Shown in pieces: positions 12,180 through 20,490 of a DNA stretch of 64,000 nt; positions within the stretch are counted from its first letter, which is position 1; each line of letters begins with the position of its first letter. The stretch comes from Flavilitoribacter nigricans DSM 23189 = NBRC 102662 (GTDB taxonomy: Bacteria > Bacteroidota > Bacteroidia > Chitinophagales > Saprospiraceae): the NCBI RefSeq assembly GCF_002646595.1, contig NZ_PDUD01000009.1, positions 310,001-374,000 on the forward strand, read 5' to 3'. A model generated the notes under the pieces. It saw only the letters and a program-made list of their open reading frames with translations, made no database searches and was not told the origin of the DNA. The translations under genes were made by a program, and so were the position numbers.

Positions 12180-14771
12180 CTATTCTTCTTCACTAGAAGC
12201 CTCATTATCAACGATTTGTTCATCATCCACATCTTCTTCGGCTGGCATTACCGCTACATCGGCGATGTCGTCCTCGTCGTCCAGACGGATCACTTTTACG
12301 CCCTGTGTGGCCCGACCCATAACGCGGATATCCTCCACTTTCATCCGGATCGTGATGCCCAGGCGACTGGTGATCATGAGATCATCATCTTCGCGGACTG
12401 CCTTGATGGCGATCAGGTCGCCGGTCTTTTTAGTGACCTGCATGGTTTTCACCCCTTTACCTCCGCGGTTGGTCAGACGATACTCTTCAAAATCGGAACG
12501 CTTGCTCAATCCTTTTTCGGAAACCACCAGTACGGCGACTTCTTTGTCCGAAGGATCGATACAGATCATTCCCACAGCCTCGTCTTTGCTGCCACTTAAA
12601 GAAACGCCCCGGACACCGGCCGCATTGCGTCCCATCGGACGGACAGCGGATTCGTTGAAGCGAATGGCATTACCCGAACGGGTGGCGATAAAGACTTCAC
12701 TGTCTCCCGTGGTCAGACGAGCTTCCAGCAATTGGTCCCCGTCGTTGATCGTGATGGCGTTGATACCACCTACACGCGGGCGGGAGTAAGCTTCCACCGG
12801 TGTTTTCTTGACGATCCCCTTGCGGGTTCCAAACATAATATAGTGATTATTCAGAAAATCCTCATCCGTCAGGTCCTTTATAATGATATACGCCCGGACT
12901 TTATCTTCTTTGGGAAGGGAAAGGATATTCTGGATCACCCGGCCGCTGGAATTCTTATTGGCTTCCGGGATCTCGTAAACGCGCAGCCAGTGACACTTAC
13001 CCATCTCCGTAAAGAGCAGCAGGTAATTGTGATTGGTGGCCACAAACATATGTTCAATGAAGTCCGTTTCCCGGATACGGCTGCCCCGGGCACCGCGACC
13101 ACCGCGGCTTTGGGTGCGATATTCGCTGGCGGGTGTCCGCTTGATGTAGCCCAGGTGGGAGATGGTCACTACCACATCATCATCGCTGATGAGGTCTTCG
13201 ATAGAGATGTCGCCCTCTTCGTAGGTGATCTCCGTCCGACGGTCATCGCCGTATTTTTCCCGCACTTCCGCCAACTCCTCTTTCACGATATCCTTCTGGA
13301 TCTCTTCACTCTCCAGAATGGCTTTCAGGTAGGCGATGCGCTCCTGGATCTCATCGTATTCAGCCCGGACCTTATCGCGTTCCAGACCGGTCAGTTTTTG
13401 CAGACGCAGATCCAGGATAGCCTTGGCCTGTTCTTCGGACAGTACGTTACCTTCCGCTACCTGCAGTTCTTCCGTCTGGGCTTCCTCGATCAGCAGACCG
13501 AATTTCTTCCAGAAAGCGTCTTTGTCATCGATGAAATCACCCTGCATCAAACCGTTCTTCGCTTCGTCCACCGTACCGCTCCCCCGGATCAGGTTAATGA
13601 CCATGTCCAGGTAATCCAGCGCAACGAGTAGTCCCACCAGAATGTGCGCGCGGCCCAGGGCCTTGCGCAGATCGTAACGCGCACGCCGTACGATCACTTC
13701 GATCCGGAATTTGATGAATTCACTGATCAGATCGTGCAGATTCAGGATGCGCGGACGACCGTTCACCAGAGCGACGTTGTTCACCCCGTAGGAAGTCTGG
13801 AGCGCCGTATATTTGAACAGCTTACTCAGCACTACACTTCCCATGGCATCCCGTTTCACCTCCACAACGATGCGGAGTCCATCGCGGTCCGATTCGTCCC
13901 GCACGTCGGAGATCCCTTCGATCTTCTTATCGTTTACCAATTCGGCGATCTTGGCCACCAGTGTGGCTTTGTTCACCTGGTAGGGAATTTCGGAAATAAC
14001 GATGGTCTCTCTTTCCCGGGCATCCGTCTGGATCTCCGCCCGCCCCCGCAGTACGATCCGGCCACGGCCGGTCTCGAAGGCTTCTTTCACCCCGGCGGTG
14101 CCGTAGATGATCCCACCGGTAGGAAAATCTGGTGCTTTCACGTGTTCCATCAGCTCTTCTATCGTAATCTCCGGATTGTCGATCATGGCGATAATGCCGT
14201 CCACCACTTCCCGCAGGTTGTGGGGCAACATGTTGGTCGCCATACCTACCGCGATACCCGATGCACCGTTGACCAGCAGATTGGGGATCTTGGTGGGGAG
14301 CACCGTGGGTTCTTCCAGCGTATCGTCGAAGTTGAGACTGAAATCGACGGTATCTTTGTTGATATCGGCCAGGATATCATCCGCGATCCGCTGGAGGCGG
14401 GCTTCGGTATAACGCATAGCCGCCGGACTGTCACCGTCCATACTGCCAAAGTTACCCTGACCGTCTACCAGTGGATAGCGCAGGGACCAATCCTGAGCCA
14501 TACGCACCATAGTGTCATATACGGAGCTGTCACCGTGAGGGTGGTATTTACCAAGTACCTCACCAACGATCCTTGCGGATTTCTTGTGTGATTTGCCGTA
14601 AGTAAGTCCTAGTTCCGACATGCCGTACAAAACCCGGCGGTGAACCGGCTTGAGTCCGTCTCTCACATCCGGTAAGGCTCGAGAAACAATCACCGACATC
14701 GAATAATCGATATAGGCCGATTTCATTTGGTCCTCGATATTTACCGGGATAATTCTTTGATTTGAAGGCAT
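12180..14771 (-). CDS. gyrA: DNA gyrase subunit A
   Basis: 863 residues, normal for GyrA. With GyrB it introduces negative supercoils using ATP. The N-terminal winged-helix/tower domain holds the catalytic tyrosine in AAMRYTE (Tyr121). The quinolone-determining region reads [11 protein letters not shown], so the residues equivalent to E. coli Ser83 and Asp87 are unchanged (Ser82, Asp86). The C-terminal DNA-wrapping domain has the beta-pinwheel blades, including the GyrA-box-like [10 protein letters not shown] near 560, which separates GyrA from ParC. The tail is acidic. The ATG is at 14771; a TAATTTTG box is about 85 bp upstream. Confidence 0.97.
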   Translation of the reverse strand: MPSNQRIIPVNIEDQMKSAYIDYSMSVIVSRALPDVRDGLKPVHRRVLYGMSELGLTYGKSHKKSARIVGEVLGKYHPHGDSSVYDTMVRMAQDWSLRYPLVDGQGNFGSMDGDSPAAMRYTEARLQRIADDILADINKDTVDFSLNFDDTLEEPTVLPTKIPNLLVNGASGIAVGMATNMLPHNLREVVDGIIAMIDNPEITIEELMEHVKAPDFPTGGIIYGTAGVKEAFETGRGRIVLRGRAEIQTDARERETIVISEIPYQVNKATLVAKIAELVNDKKIEGISDVRDESDRDGLRIVVEVKRDAMGSVVLSKLFKYTALQTSYGVNNVALVNGRPRILNLHDLISEFIKFRIEVIVRRARYDLRKALGRAHILVGLLVALDYLDMVINLIRGSGTVDEAKNGLMQGDFIDDKDAFWKKFGLLIEEAQTEELQVAEGNVLSEEQAKAILDLRLQKLTGLERDKVRAEYDEIQERIAYLKAILESEEIQKDIVKEELAEVREKYGDDRRTEITYEEGDISIEDLISDDDVVVTISHLGYIKRTPASEYRTQSRGGRGARGSRIRETDFIEHMFVATNHNYLLLFTEMGKCHWLRVYEIPEANKNSSGRVIQNILSLPKEDKVRAYIIIKDLTDEDFLNNHYIMFGTRKGIVKKTPVEAYSRPRVGGINAITINDGDQLLEARLTTGDSEVFIATRSGNAIRFNESAVRPMGRNAAGVRGVSLSGSKDEAVGMICIDPSDKEVAVLVVSEKGLSKRSDFEEYRLTNRGGKGVKTMQVTKKTGDLIAIKAVREDDDLMITSRLGITIRMKVEDIRVMGRATQGVKVIRLDDEDDIADVAVMPAEEDVDDEQIVDNEASSEEE

Positions 14772-14854
14772 TTAAAAGATTTGAACTTTATTAATTTTTC
14801 AAAGAGTAGGCTAATGCATAAAAGGTTGTTCCAAAGCCTTTTTCTAAAGCCCAG

Positions 14855-14862
14855 CAAAATTA
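14855..14862 (-). promoter_or_regulatory. Candidate -7 promoter element of gyrA
   Basis: On the minus strand it reads TAATTTTG, an exact TAnnTTTG box, 83 bp before the gyrA ATG. No clear -33 element at the right spacing. Confidence 0.5.
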
Positions 14863-15453
14863 CGAAAAATGAAGCAAATAATGCTTATCAGCCCGGAATT
14901 TGCTGGCACTATTTGCATGATTTTCTACACTTTAAATCCCTTTTTCAAGTGTTTGGCAAATAGACCGTTCTCCCAATGGAAATTCCGTCCCGGAGCTGGA
15001 TTATTGTCCGTCAGATTCCCGCTTTTTTCATCCGGCTGCGGCCCTTTTTCAGAAGCCTTTTGCCGCCGAAAAAATGGTTTTCCCGTCGAGTTGGGGCTCG
15101 ATTTGGCCGCACCTTATTATAATAGGATACCAAAACGCTGCTCCCTTGCAAAAAGTGTGGCAGAATTTAATTTCCCAACGCATCAGCGGGACGAAATTGG
15201 ATTTTCAGGTCAAAAACACCGGTTTTCCCCATTATTGAAATGTCTCAGACCGGTATTCGCCTCCATTGCCAATGGCACTTTTCCCGGTGGCCGCACGCCG
15301 CTTTTTGCAAATCAAAAGCTCAATTCCATATACTTTATCGACCTATTCTTCTGGTATTTTCACCCATTTGGTATCAGATCAAATCCGTATGGTATCAATC
15401 GGTGCAAAAAGGGGTAAAAAACCACGATACTTAGTCTAAAAAGCAAACTTTTA
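14863..15453. other. Gene-free stretch between gyrA and the LacI gene
   Basis: Nearly 600 bp. The longest frame (plus, 14869-15417, 182 codons) gives a composition with many Phe, Pro and Cys, no domain and no promoter, so I treat it as chance. I see no RNA gene or terminator here. The right end borders the upstream LacI-type half operator. Confidence 0.5.
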
Positions 15454-15467
15454 TGCAATCGTTTTTC
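15454..15467. promoter_or_regulatory. Upstream LacI-type operator (half site)
   Basis: TGCAATCGTTTTTC: its first 11 bases equal those of the full operator at 15591-15604, but the right half is not kept. The two sites are 137 bp apart centre to centre, close to 13 helical turns. Confidence 0.5.
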
Positions 15468-15590
15468 GGATCTTCGTCTGAAAAATCAAGTAATTATTGT
15501 TCGTTATATCCTAATCCACAAATAAAAAAACAAGTATTTCGCTTTTTTTGCAATAAAAATTTTTCTTTCTCTAAAACAGCTTTATATTAG

Positions 15591-15604
15591 TGCAATCGTT
15601 TGCA
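15591..15604. promoter_or_regulatory. LacI-type operator in front of its own regulator gene
   Basis: TGCAATCGTTTGCA is a near-perfect palindrome (6 of 7 pairs) with the central CG typical of LacI/GalR operators. It ends 6 bp before the ATG at 15611, so a bound repressor would block its own gene. Autoregulation is inferred. Confidence 0.7.
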
Positions 15605-15610
15605 ATAATC

Positions 15611-16624
15611 ATGGGTAAATACAAAACAACCATACGAGACATCGCCAAAGAGCTGAATATTACGGCCTCCACCGTATCCCGGGCGCTCAATAAACATCCG
15701 GGGATCAGCGATGCAACCAGGAAGGCCGTTGAGGCCACTGCGAAACGTCTCCACTATCGGCCCAATCATATCGCTGCCGCTCTGCGCAGCGGCAAAAGCT
15801 ACATTATAGGTGTACTGGTTCCCTCGGCGGATAAGAGTATTTTCCCCAGCGTGATCCGTGGTATCGAAGATGAAGTCAATAAGGACGGTTACAGTGTAAT
15901 TGTAGGCCAGACCTACGAGAATCCCGACCGGGAGGTCAAAGTGATTGAGACCTTATTAAAAACCAGGGTAGACGGCATCGTCGTCTCACTCGCCAAAGGC
16001 ACGAATGCCTACCAGCATTTGCGCCGGATCCAGGCGGAGGGTATTCCTCTGGTACTTTTTGATAACACCGTATCCGATCTGGGAGCGAGCATTGTTAAGA
16101 CCGACGACTTTCTGGGCGCCTACACTGCTACCGAACACCTTATAGAAAGAGGACGGAAGCGGATCGTTCACCTGATCGGTCCCCGTACCAGTGAGATCTA
16201 TCGCGAGCGTCTGCGCGGCTACATGCTCGCCCTCAGCAAATACGAAATCGAAATGGACCCGGACCTGATGATCGACTGTCCTTCCGATGTACAGGCCGGA
16301 CAGGAGGTCGTGAAAGGGCTGCTGGACCGCGGCGTCACCTTCGATGCCATTTTTTCTTCCAGCGACTACGCGGCCCTCGGAGCACTCCAACAGCTTAAGA
16401 TGTCCGGAAAAAAAGTGCCCGAAGAAGTGGCCATTGTCGGCTTCGGAAACGCGCCGTTCACGTCATACCTCGATCCGGCGATCACGACGGTCGATCAGAA
16501 CGGCCTGCAAATGGGCCAGTGCGCAGCCCGTGTATTCCTGGAACAGATCAACAAAGGAGAAGACTATATCGTACGTAAGCATATCCTGCAACCTCAGTTA
16601 ATTATCAGATCCTCTTCCCCATAG
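15611..16624 (+). CDS. LacI/GalR-family transcriptional regulator
   Basis: 337 residues from ATG 15611 (MGKYKTTIRDIAKELNITAS). An upstream in-frame GTG at 15590 lies inside the operator palindrome, so the ATG is preferred. The LacI helix-turn-helix and hinge helix are at about 5-60 (TASTVSRALN, then YRPNHIAAAL); the periplasmic-binding-like effector domain fills 65-337, with IIGVLVPSADKSIFPSVIRGIEDE and DAIFSSSDYAALGALQQL. Such proteins release DNA on binding a sugar or sugar acid. The downstream SDR resembles D-mannonate oxidoreductases, so a hexuronate-type effector is possible but not shown. Confidence 0.92.
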   Translation: MGKYKTTIRDIAKELNITASTVSRALNKHPGISDATRKAVEATAKRLHYRPNHIAAALRSGKSYIIGVLVPSADKSIFPSVIRGIEDEVNKDGYSVIVGQTYENPDREVKVIETLLKTRVDGIVVSLAKGTNAYQHLRRIQAEGIPLVLFDNTVSDLGASIVKTDDFLGAYTATEHLIERGRKRIVHLIGPRTSEIYRERLRGYMLALSKYEIEMDPDLMIDCPSDVQAGQEVVKGLLDRGVTFDAIFSSSDYAALGALQQLKMSGKKVPEEVAIVGFGNAPFTSYLDPAITTVDQNGLQMGQCAARVFLEQINKGEDYIVRKHILQPQLIIRSSSP

Positions 16625-16700
16625 GACCAGCACACTTGAAGACGACTCACCAGCTTTATGAATTCAAATCTCACATTCGGTGGGATAAAAAACGAAAAAC

Positions 16701-17285
16701 ATGACTGCAACCGCAAAACTCACATTCAATCGCTCCCAATCCATTAACAAAGAGTCAAACGTGTGCAACAACAACTGGAATGACTCGGAGGTCTACCAAA
16801 AACTGTTTTACACCTTCTACCCTATTCTGTGTGAAAAGGCTACCAGTATTGTTAGTTGCCGGCAAAAAGCGGAGGAAATTGTCTCCGATGTATTTATCAA
16901 GATCTGGCTCAACCGGGATCAACTGACCATCAAGTCCAGTTTACCCGCGTATCTGCACATGGCAGTCCGCAACCAATCCATCGACTATCTGAGACGGTGG
17001 GCAAAACGAAGAACCATCAGCGGAGAACTGCCGGTCGATTCCGATTCCGGATATTCTTCTCCAGAAGACTATCTGATCTACCAGGAAACGCACCAGAAAG
17101 TAGTAGATGCCATCGAGGCGCTGCCCCCACGTGGACGTCACATTTTCAAACTCAGCCGGAACGAAGGCCTGAAGTACCAGGAGATCGCCGACCAGTTGGA
17201 CATTTCCATCAAAACGGTGGAGACCCATATGCGTCGTTCCCTGATCTTCCTGCGCCTGCGTCTGGGAAAAGTAGCGGCTAAATAG
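16701..17285 (+). CDS. Orphan ECF sigma factor (RpoE-like, Bacteroidota type)
   Basis: 194 residues. Region 2 spans about 30-100 (LFYTFYPILCEKATSIV, then AEEIVSDVFIKIWLNRDQL, AYLHMAVRNQSIDYLRR); region 4 spans about 130-185 (EALPPRGRHIFKLSRNEGLKYQEIADQLDISIKTVETHMRRSL in pieces). It directs RNA polymerase to a specific promoter set. No anti-sigma gene is adjacent and the C-terminus is charged (RLRLGKVAAK), unlike the two FecR-linked sigma factors of this window. It starts 76 bp after the LacI gene and may be co-transcribed with it. Confidence 0.9.
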   Translation: MTATAKLTFNRSQSINKESNVCNNNWNDSEVYQKLFYTFYPILCEKATSIVSCRQKAEEIVSDVFIKIWLNRDQLTIKSSLPAYLHMAVRNQSIDYLRRWAKRRTISGELPVDSDSGYSSPEDYLIYQETHQKVVDAIEALPPRGRHIFKLSRNEGLKYQEIADQLDISIKTVETHMRRSLIFLRLRLGKVAAK

Positions 17286-17355
17286 CCCGAAACAAGTCTG
17301 GAAAAATTTGGTGAACTGACCGGCTTTTGCCGTGATCAGATCCTACCCACGCGGA

Positions 17356-17383
17356 CATTTTTGTTTAGAATGGCACAAAAATG
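17356..17383. promoter_or_regulatory. Inverted repeat upstream of the SDR gene, candidate operator
   Basis: CATTTTTGT, a 10-bp spacer, then the exact complement ACAAAAATG. It lies 59 bp before the SDR start codon. No protein is assigned. A 10-bp direct repeat, TGACCGGCTT, occurs at 17317-17326 and 17382-17391 around it. Confidence 0.45.
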
Positions 17384-17442
17384 ACCGGCTTCGGGTGTAG
17401 TTTTCCCTAAAATGCCTATCTAGCGGAAAATTTTAAAATCAC

Positions 17443-18255
17443 ATGAATTCCTTCGATCTACAGGATAAAGTAGCTGTAATAACCGGCGGTGCCGGTGTAC
17501 TGGGTGGAACCATGGCGGACAGTCTGGCCAAAGCCGGCGTGAAAGTCGCCATATTGGGAAGAACCGCCCGGAAAGTCAACGATAAGGTCAATGAACTCCG
17601 GGAAGCCGGAGGCCAGGCCATGGCCCTGGTCGCCAATGTACTCGACCAGCAGGAACTGGAAGCTGCCTGCCGCCAACTGGAAGCGGAATGGGGCGCGCTC
17701 CACATTTTGATCAATGCCGCGGGCGGTAACGTACCGGAGGCGACGATCGGCCCTGACATGCACCCTTTCGATCTGCCCATCGAGGCATTTGACCGGGTAA
17801 ACTCCCTGAATTTGCAGGGAACCGTATTGCCCACGCTGGTATTTGGCCCACTGATGGCCAAAACCCAGAATGCCTCCATCATCAATATCTCCTCCATGGC
17901 CTCTTTCCAGGCCATTACCCGGGTAGTAGCCTACTCTACCGGTAAAGCCGGGATCGATGCGTTTACCCGCTGGATGGCAGTGGAACTGGCCCGCCGTCAC
18001 GGCAACCAGATCCGTGTGAATGCCGTAGCTCCGGGTTTTTTCATTGCTGATCAGAACCGGCGGCTGTTGCTGCAGGAAGACGGCAGCCTCACCCAAAGGG
18101 GGAAAACCATAATCGACAATACACCTATGGGACGCTTCGGGGAAGCCGAAGAACTCTGTGGTATCATTCACTGGCTGAGCAGTGAAGCTTCTTCCTTTGT
18201 GACGGGTGCCGTAATTCCCGTAGATGGTGGTTTTAGTGCTTTCAGCGGGGTTTAG
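17443..18255 (+). CDS. SDR oxidoreductase, D-mannonate oxidoreductase-like
   Basis: 270 residues, a classical short-chain dehydrogenase. The nucleotide-binding motif TGGAGVLGG is near residue 15, the NAAGG motif near 90, and the catalytic Ser and Tyr-x-x-x-Lys (SSMASF, then YSTGKAG) near 150-170. The segment FFIADQNRRLLLQEDGSLTQRGKTI is a feature I associate with the fructuronate reductase/D-mannonate oxidoreductase branch of SDRs, which reduce keto-hexuronates with NADH. This is a family resemblance, not proof: the usual partner uxuA is absent. The LacI gene 0.8 kb upstream could regulate it. Confidence 0.87.
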   Translation: MNSFDLQDKVAVITGGAGVLGGTMADSLAKAGVKVAILGRTARKVNDKVNELREAGGQAMALVANVLDQQELEAACRQLEAEWGALHILINAAGGNVPEATIGPDMHPFDLPIEAFDRVNSLNLQGTVLPTLVFGPLMAKTQNASIINISSMASFQAITRVVAYSTGKAGIDAFTRWMAVELARRHGNQIRVNAVAPGFFIADQNRRLLLQEDGSLTQRGKTIIDNTPMGRFGEAEELCGIIHWLSSEASSFVTGAVIPVDGGFSAFSGV

Positions 18256-18768
18256 GCCCCGAATGAAGGTGCTGGCTTCACTTCGTACTTTTTCAAGACA
18301 GTGAGCTATTGTCTGAGATCTACCGTTTCAGATAACAGCTCACTTTCCTCCATATTTCAATTCCCCGAGCCGGAGTGCCCACCCAATGGGTGCGGGATAT
18401 CCCAGCCTTCCTTCCAAAGTCACATTTCAGGTATTCTAACAGTCTGTAAGTTCTATTGAGCTATCGCTCCCCGCCCGTTCGGGTAGATACCGTAACTAAC
18501 CTTAGTACGGTCCATCATTTCTTGATTCAAGGGTACCGTGTAGTGCGTGGGAGGTGATTTTGCGACTTTTGACTTCTTGCGGCCCGCACAATCAGCGGGA
18601 CCGTTCATCCAAGCAGTGTGCGAATTAACCGGCACATGCTCCCTTTCCCTATTTCTGCAAACCGTATAGATTGGGTTGATAACAACCAGGTGGCTGCGAT
18701 CCTGATCGCGGCCGGAGTCACCTCCATGCACCGCCATTGCAAGTAACAACCAAACTATATCCACTATT
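18256..18768. other. Intergenic region with a long hairpin
   Basis: 513 bp with no convincing gene; a 103-codon minus-strand frame shows no domain. A hairpin at 18300-18344 has 17-base arms with two mismatches (AGTGAGCT outermost) and lies 45 bp past the SDR stop, so it may end that transcript, though no strong U-run follows. Confidence 0.5.
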
Positions 18769-20256
18769 ATGAAAACCCTTTTACCCTGCTTATTACTTAT
18801 TTTCTTCTTTGGCTACCCTTTCCAGGAATTGATGTCCCAGATCAGCAGTGCATCGACACCGGACAAATTATCGTATACCCACTCCGAAAACCCCAATTAC
18901 CTGGGTAACTACGGCATTGGCGGACTAAACATCAAGAGCAATAATTTTTTGACCCACATGGATGCTTTTGCCCTGAGCCTGCAGGGGATCGACCAAAGCT
19001 CGACGGTGAGTTCCAGTAATCTGTACCTGGCCCAAAGTCTCACCGGCTACAGCCAGGCCCTGAGTGTGACTTCCCGGCGACTGATCTTATCCGGCTCCCA
19101 AAGCGGCCAGGCCAATCATGAGATCTGGCACCTCGGGCTCACCGACATCGGGGCTTATGATTCCGGAGATCCTGTAACGTCGCTGTTTTCCCTCACTTCC
19201 GAGCGGAATATTGGCGGTAATCCCTCTCTACAGCACCGTTTCTTCAGTGCGGACCCCATTTCCGGTTCGCTCAGTATCGGTACCGACGAGATTGAAAGTA
19301 CATCCCGGATGTACGTTCTGGAGTCGACCGATGAAAAAGACATAGCCCTGCGCGTGCGCCACGAGGGGCCTCCACTATCCAGTGCCTTCGGCCTCTACGG
19401 CATTTTTGTCAGCAACGATCAGAGCTCGATCACCAGCCGGTACGGTATCTTCTCCTTTGCCGGAGGAAGTAGCACCGGCAATTACGGCATCTACGGCAGT
19501 ACCGATGCCACTGCCATGCACTACGGGGTCTACGCCAGCGGTAACCTGGCTTATACCGCTACGCTAAGCAATGTCTCGGACCGGAAATTTAAAAGAGACA
19601 TCGCCGAATTCCGCGCCCTCGACCGGATCATGAAATTAGCCCCCAAGACCTACGAGATGAAACGGGAAGAATACCGGAGTATGAACCTGGCCGCCGGCCG
19701 GCAGTTCGGCTTTATTGCGCAGGAACTCCAGAAGGTTTTTCCGGAACTGGTTCACGAAAGTCTTAACTCTGTTCCGCTGGAAGGAACTGACGGCAGAGTT
19801 ACCAACGAAAACATCGAATATCTGGGCGTCGACTACATCAGCATGGTGCCGATCCTTACCCAGGCGATGCAGGAACAGCAGGAGATCATTGGGGCTAAAG
19901 AAGAAAGGATCCTGAGACTGGAGCATCGACTGGACGAACTGGAAGCGCTGGTCCGGAAGTTGACCGACCCGACCACCATCGGCGAAACGGGCACCGGAGC
20001 CAGTTTACAGCAAAACCAACCTAACCCCTCACGGGCAGGTACCGCTATTCCCTATTACATCCCGCCCGGAGTAAAACGGGCCGCGTTGCAACTCACCGAC
20101 GCCGGCGGCAGGATACTGAAAAATATCGATCTGGAACAAAGAGGTACCGGCCGGCTGCTGCTGAATACCGATCAATGGAGCAGTGGGGTGTATTACTACA
20201 GCCTGCTGGTAGACGGGAAGGTGGTGGATACCCGTAAGATGGTAACGATAAAATAG
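18769..20256 (+). CDS. Secreted protein with S74 intramolecular chaperone and T9SS sorting domain
   Basis: 495 residues. Signal peptide about 1-24 (MKTLLPCLLLIFFFGYPFQE). The middle (about 30-265) is a repetitive, Gly/Ser-rich, beta-strand region (NYGIYGSTDATAMHYGVYASG). Residues about 270-400 are a peptidase S74/endosialidase chaperone domain: SDRKFKRDIAEF, FGFIAQELQKVFPELV, then a coiled coil (EERILRLEHRLDELEALVRKL). The last 80 residues (QPNPSRAGTAIPYYI to KMVTIK) form a type IX secretion sorting domain. S74 domains help trimeric fibres fold and then cleave themselves; linked to a T9SS signal this suggests a surface fibre or adhesin. Function beyond that is unknown. Confidence 0.88.
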   Translation: MKTLLPCLLLIFFFGYPFQELMSQISSASTPDKLSYTHSENPNYLGNYGIGGLNIKSNNFLTHMDAFALSLQGIDQSSTVSSSNLYLAQSLTGYSQALSVTSRRLILSGSQSGQANHEIWHLGLTDIGAYDSGDPVTSLFSLTSERNIGGNPSLQHRFFSADPISGSLSIGTDEIESTSRMYVLESTDEKDIALRVRHEGPPLSSAFGLYGIFVSNDQSSITSRYGIFSFAGGSSTGNYGIYGSTDATAMHYGVYASGNLAYTATLSNVSDRKFKRDIAEFRALDRIMKLAPKTYEMKREEYRSMNLAAGRQFGFIAQELQKVFPELVHESLNSVPLEGTDGRVTNENIEYLGVDYISMVPILTQAMQEQQEIIGAKEERILRLEHRLDELEALVRKLTDPTTIGETGTGASLQQNQPNPSRAGTAIPYYIPPGVKRAALQLTDAGGRILKNIDLEQRGTGRLLLNTDQWSSGVYYYSLLVDGKVVDTRKMVTIK

Positions 20257-20282
20257 GCTAAGGATACCAATTTGCACAGGTA

Positions 20283-20392
20283 GGTGCAGCGCACCGGACT
20301 ATTTTCAGACCAAAGAGATGAAAATACCTAGAGCTACAGCGTAGCGATCTATTCAACCGATGTAGAAAATCATCAGGACGGTGCGCCGCATC
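20283..20392. repeat. Imperfect inverted repeat, about 27-bp arms
   Basis: TGCAGCGCACCG near 20284 is mirrored by CGGTGCGCCGCA near 20381 (one mismatch), and both arms continue inward with a diverged run containing TTTTCAGA or its counterpart. It sits between convergent genes and has no coding content. It may be a decayed small repeat element. Confidence 0.4.
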
Positions 20393-20429
20393 GATTATCG
20401 AGAATGGCTTGTACAATTTACGATACACC

Positions 20430-20469
20430 CATAGCAGCGACGGCTGATAGCTCAGCCGTCGCTGCTATG
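20430..20469. terminator. Long perfect hairpin between convergent genes
   Basis: An 18-bp perfect stem (outer bases CATAGCAGCGAC) with a 4-base TAGC loop, placed just before the end of the susD gene and past the S74 protein gene. No T-run on either side, so it may block transcription or stabilise 3' ends rather than be a standard intrinsic terminator. Confidence 0.55.
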
Positions 20470-20490
20470 CGATCATATCTTCAAACCGGA

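Noticed and set aside
14869-15417. 182-codon plus-strand frame between gyrA and the LacI gene
   Set aside because: No domain, odd composition, no promoter box or sensible start context; looks like chance.
18453-18764. 103-codon minus-strand frame upstream of the S74 protein
   Set aside because: No domain or signal peptide; lies in the leader of a well-supported gene.
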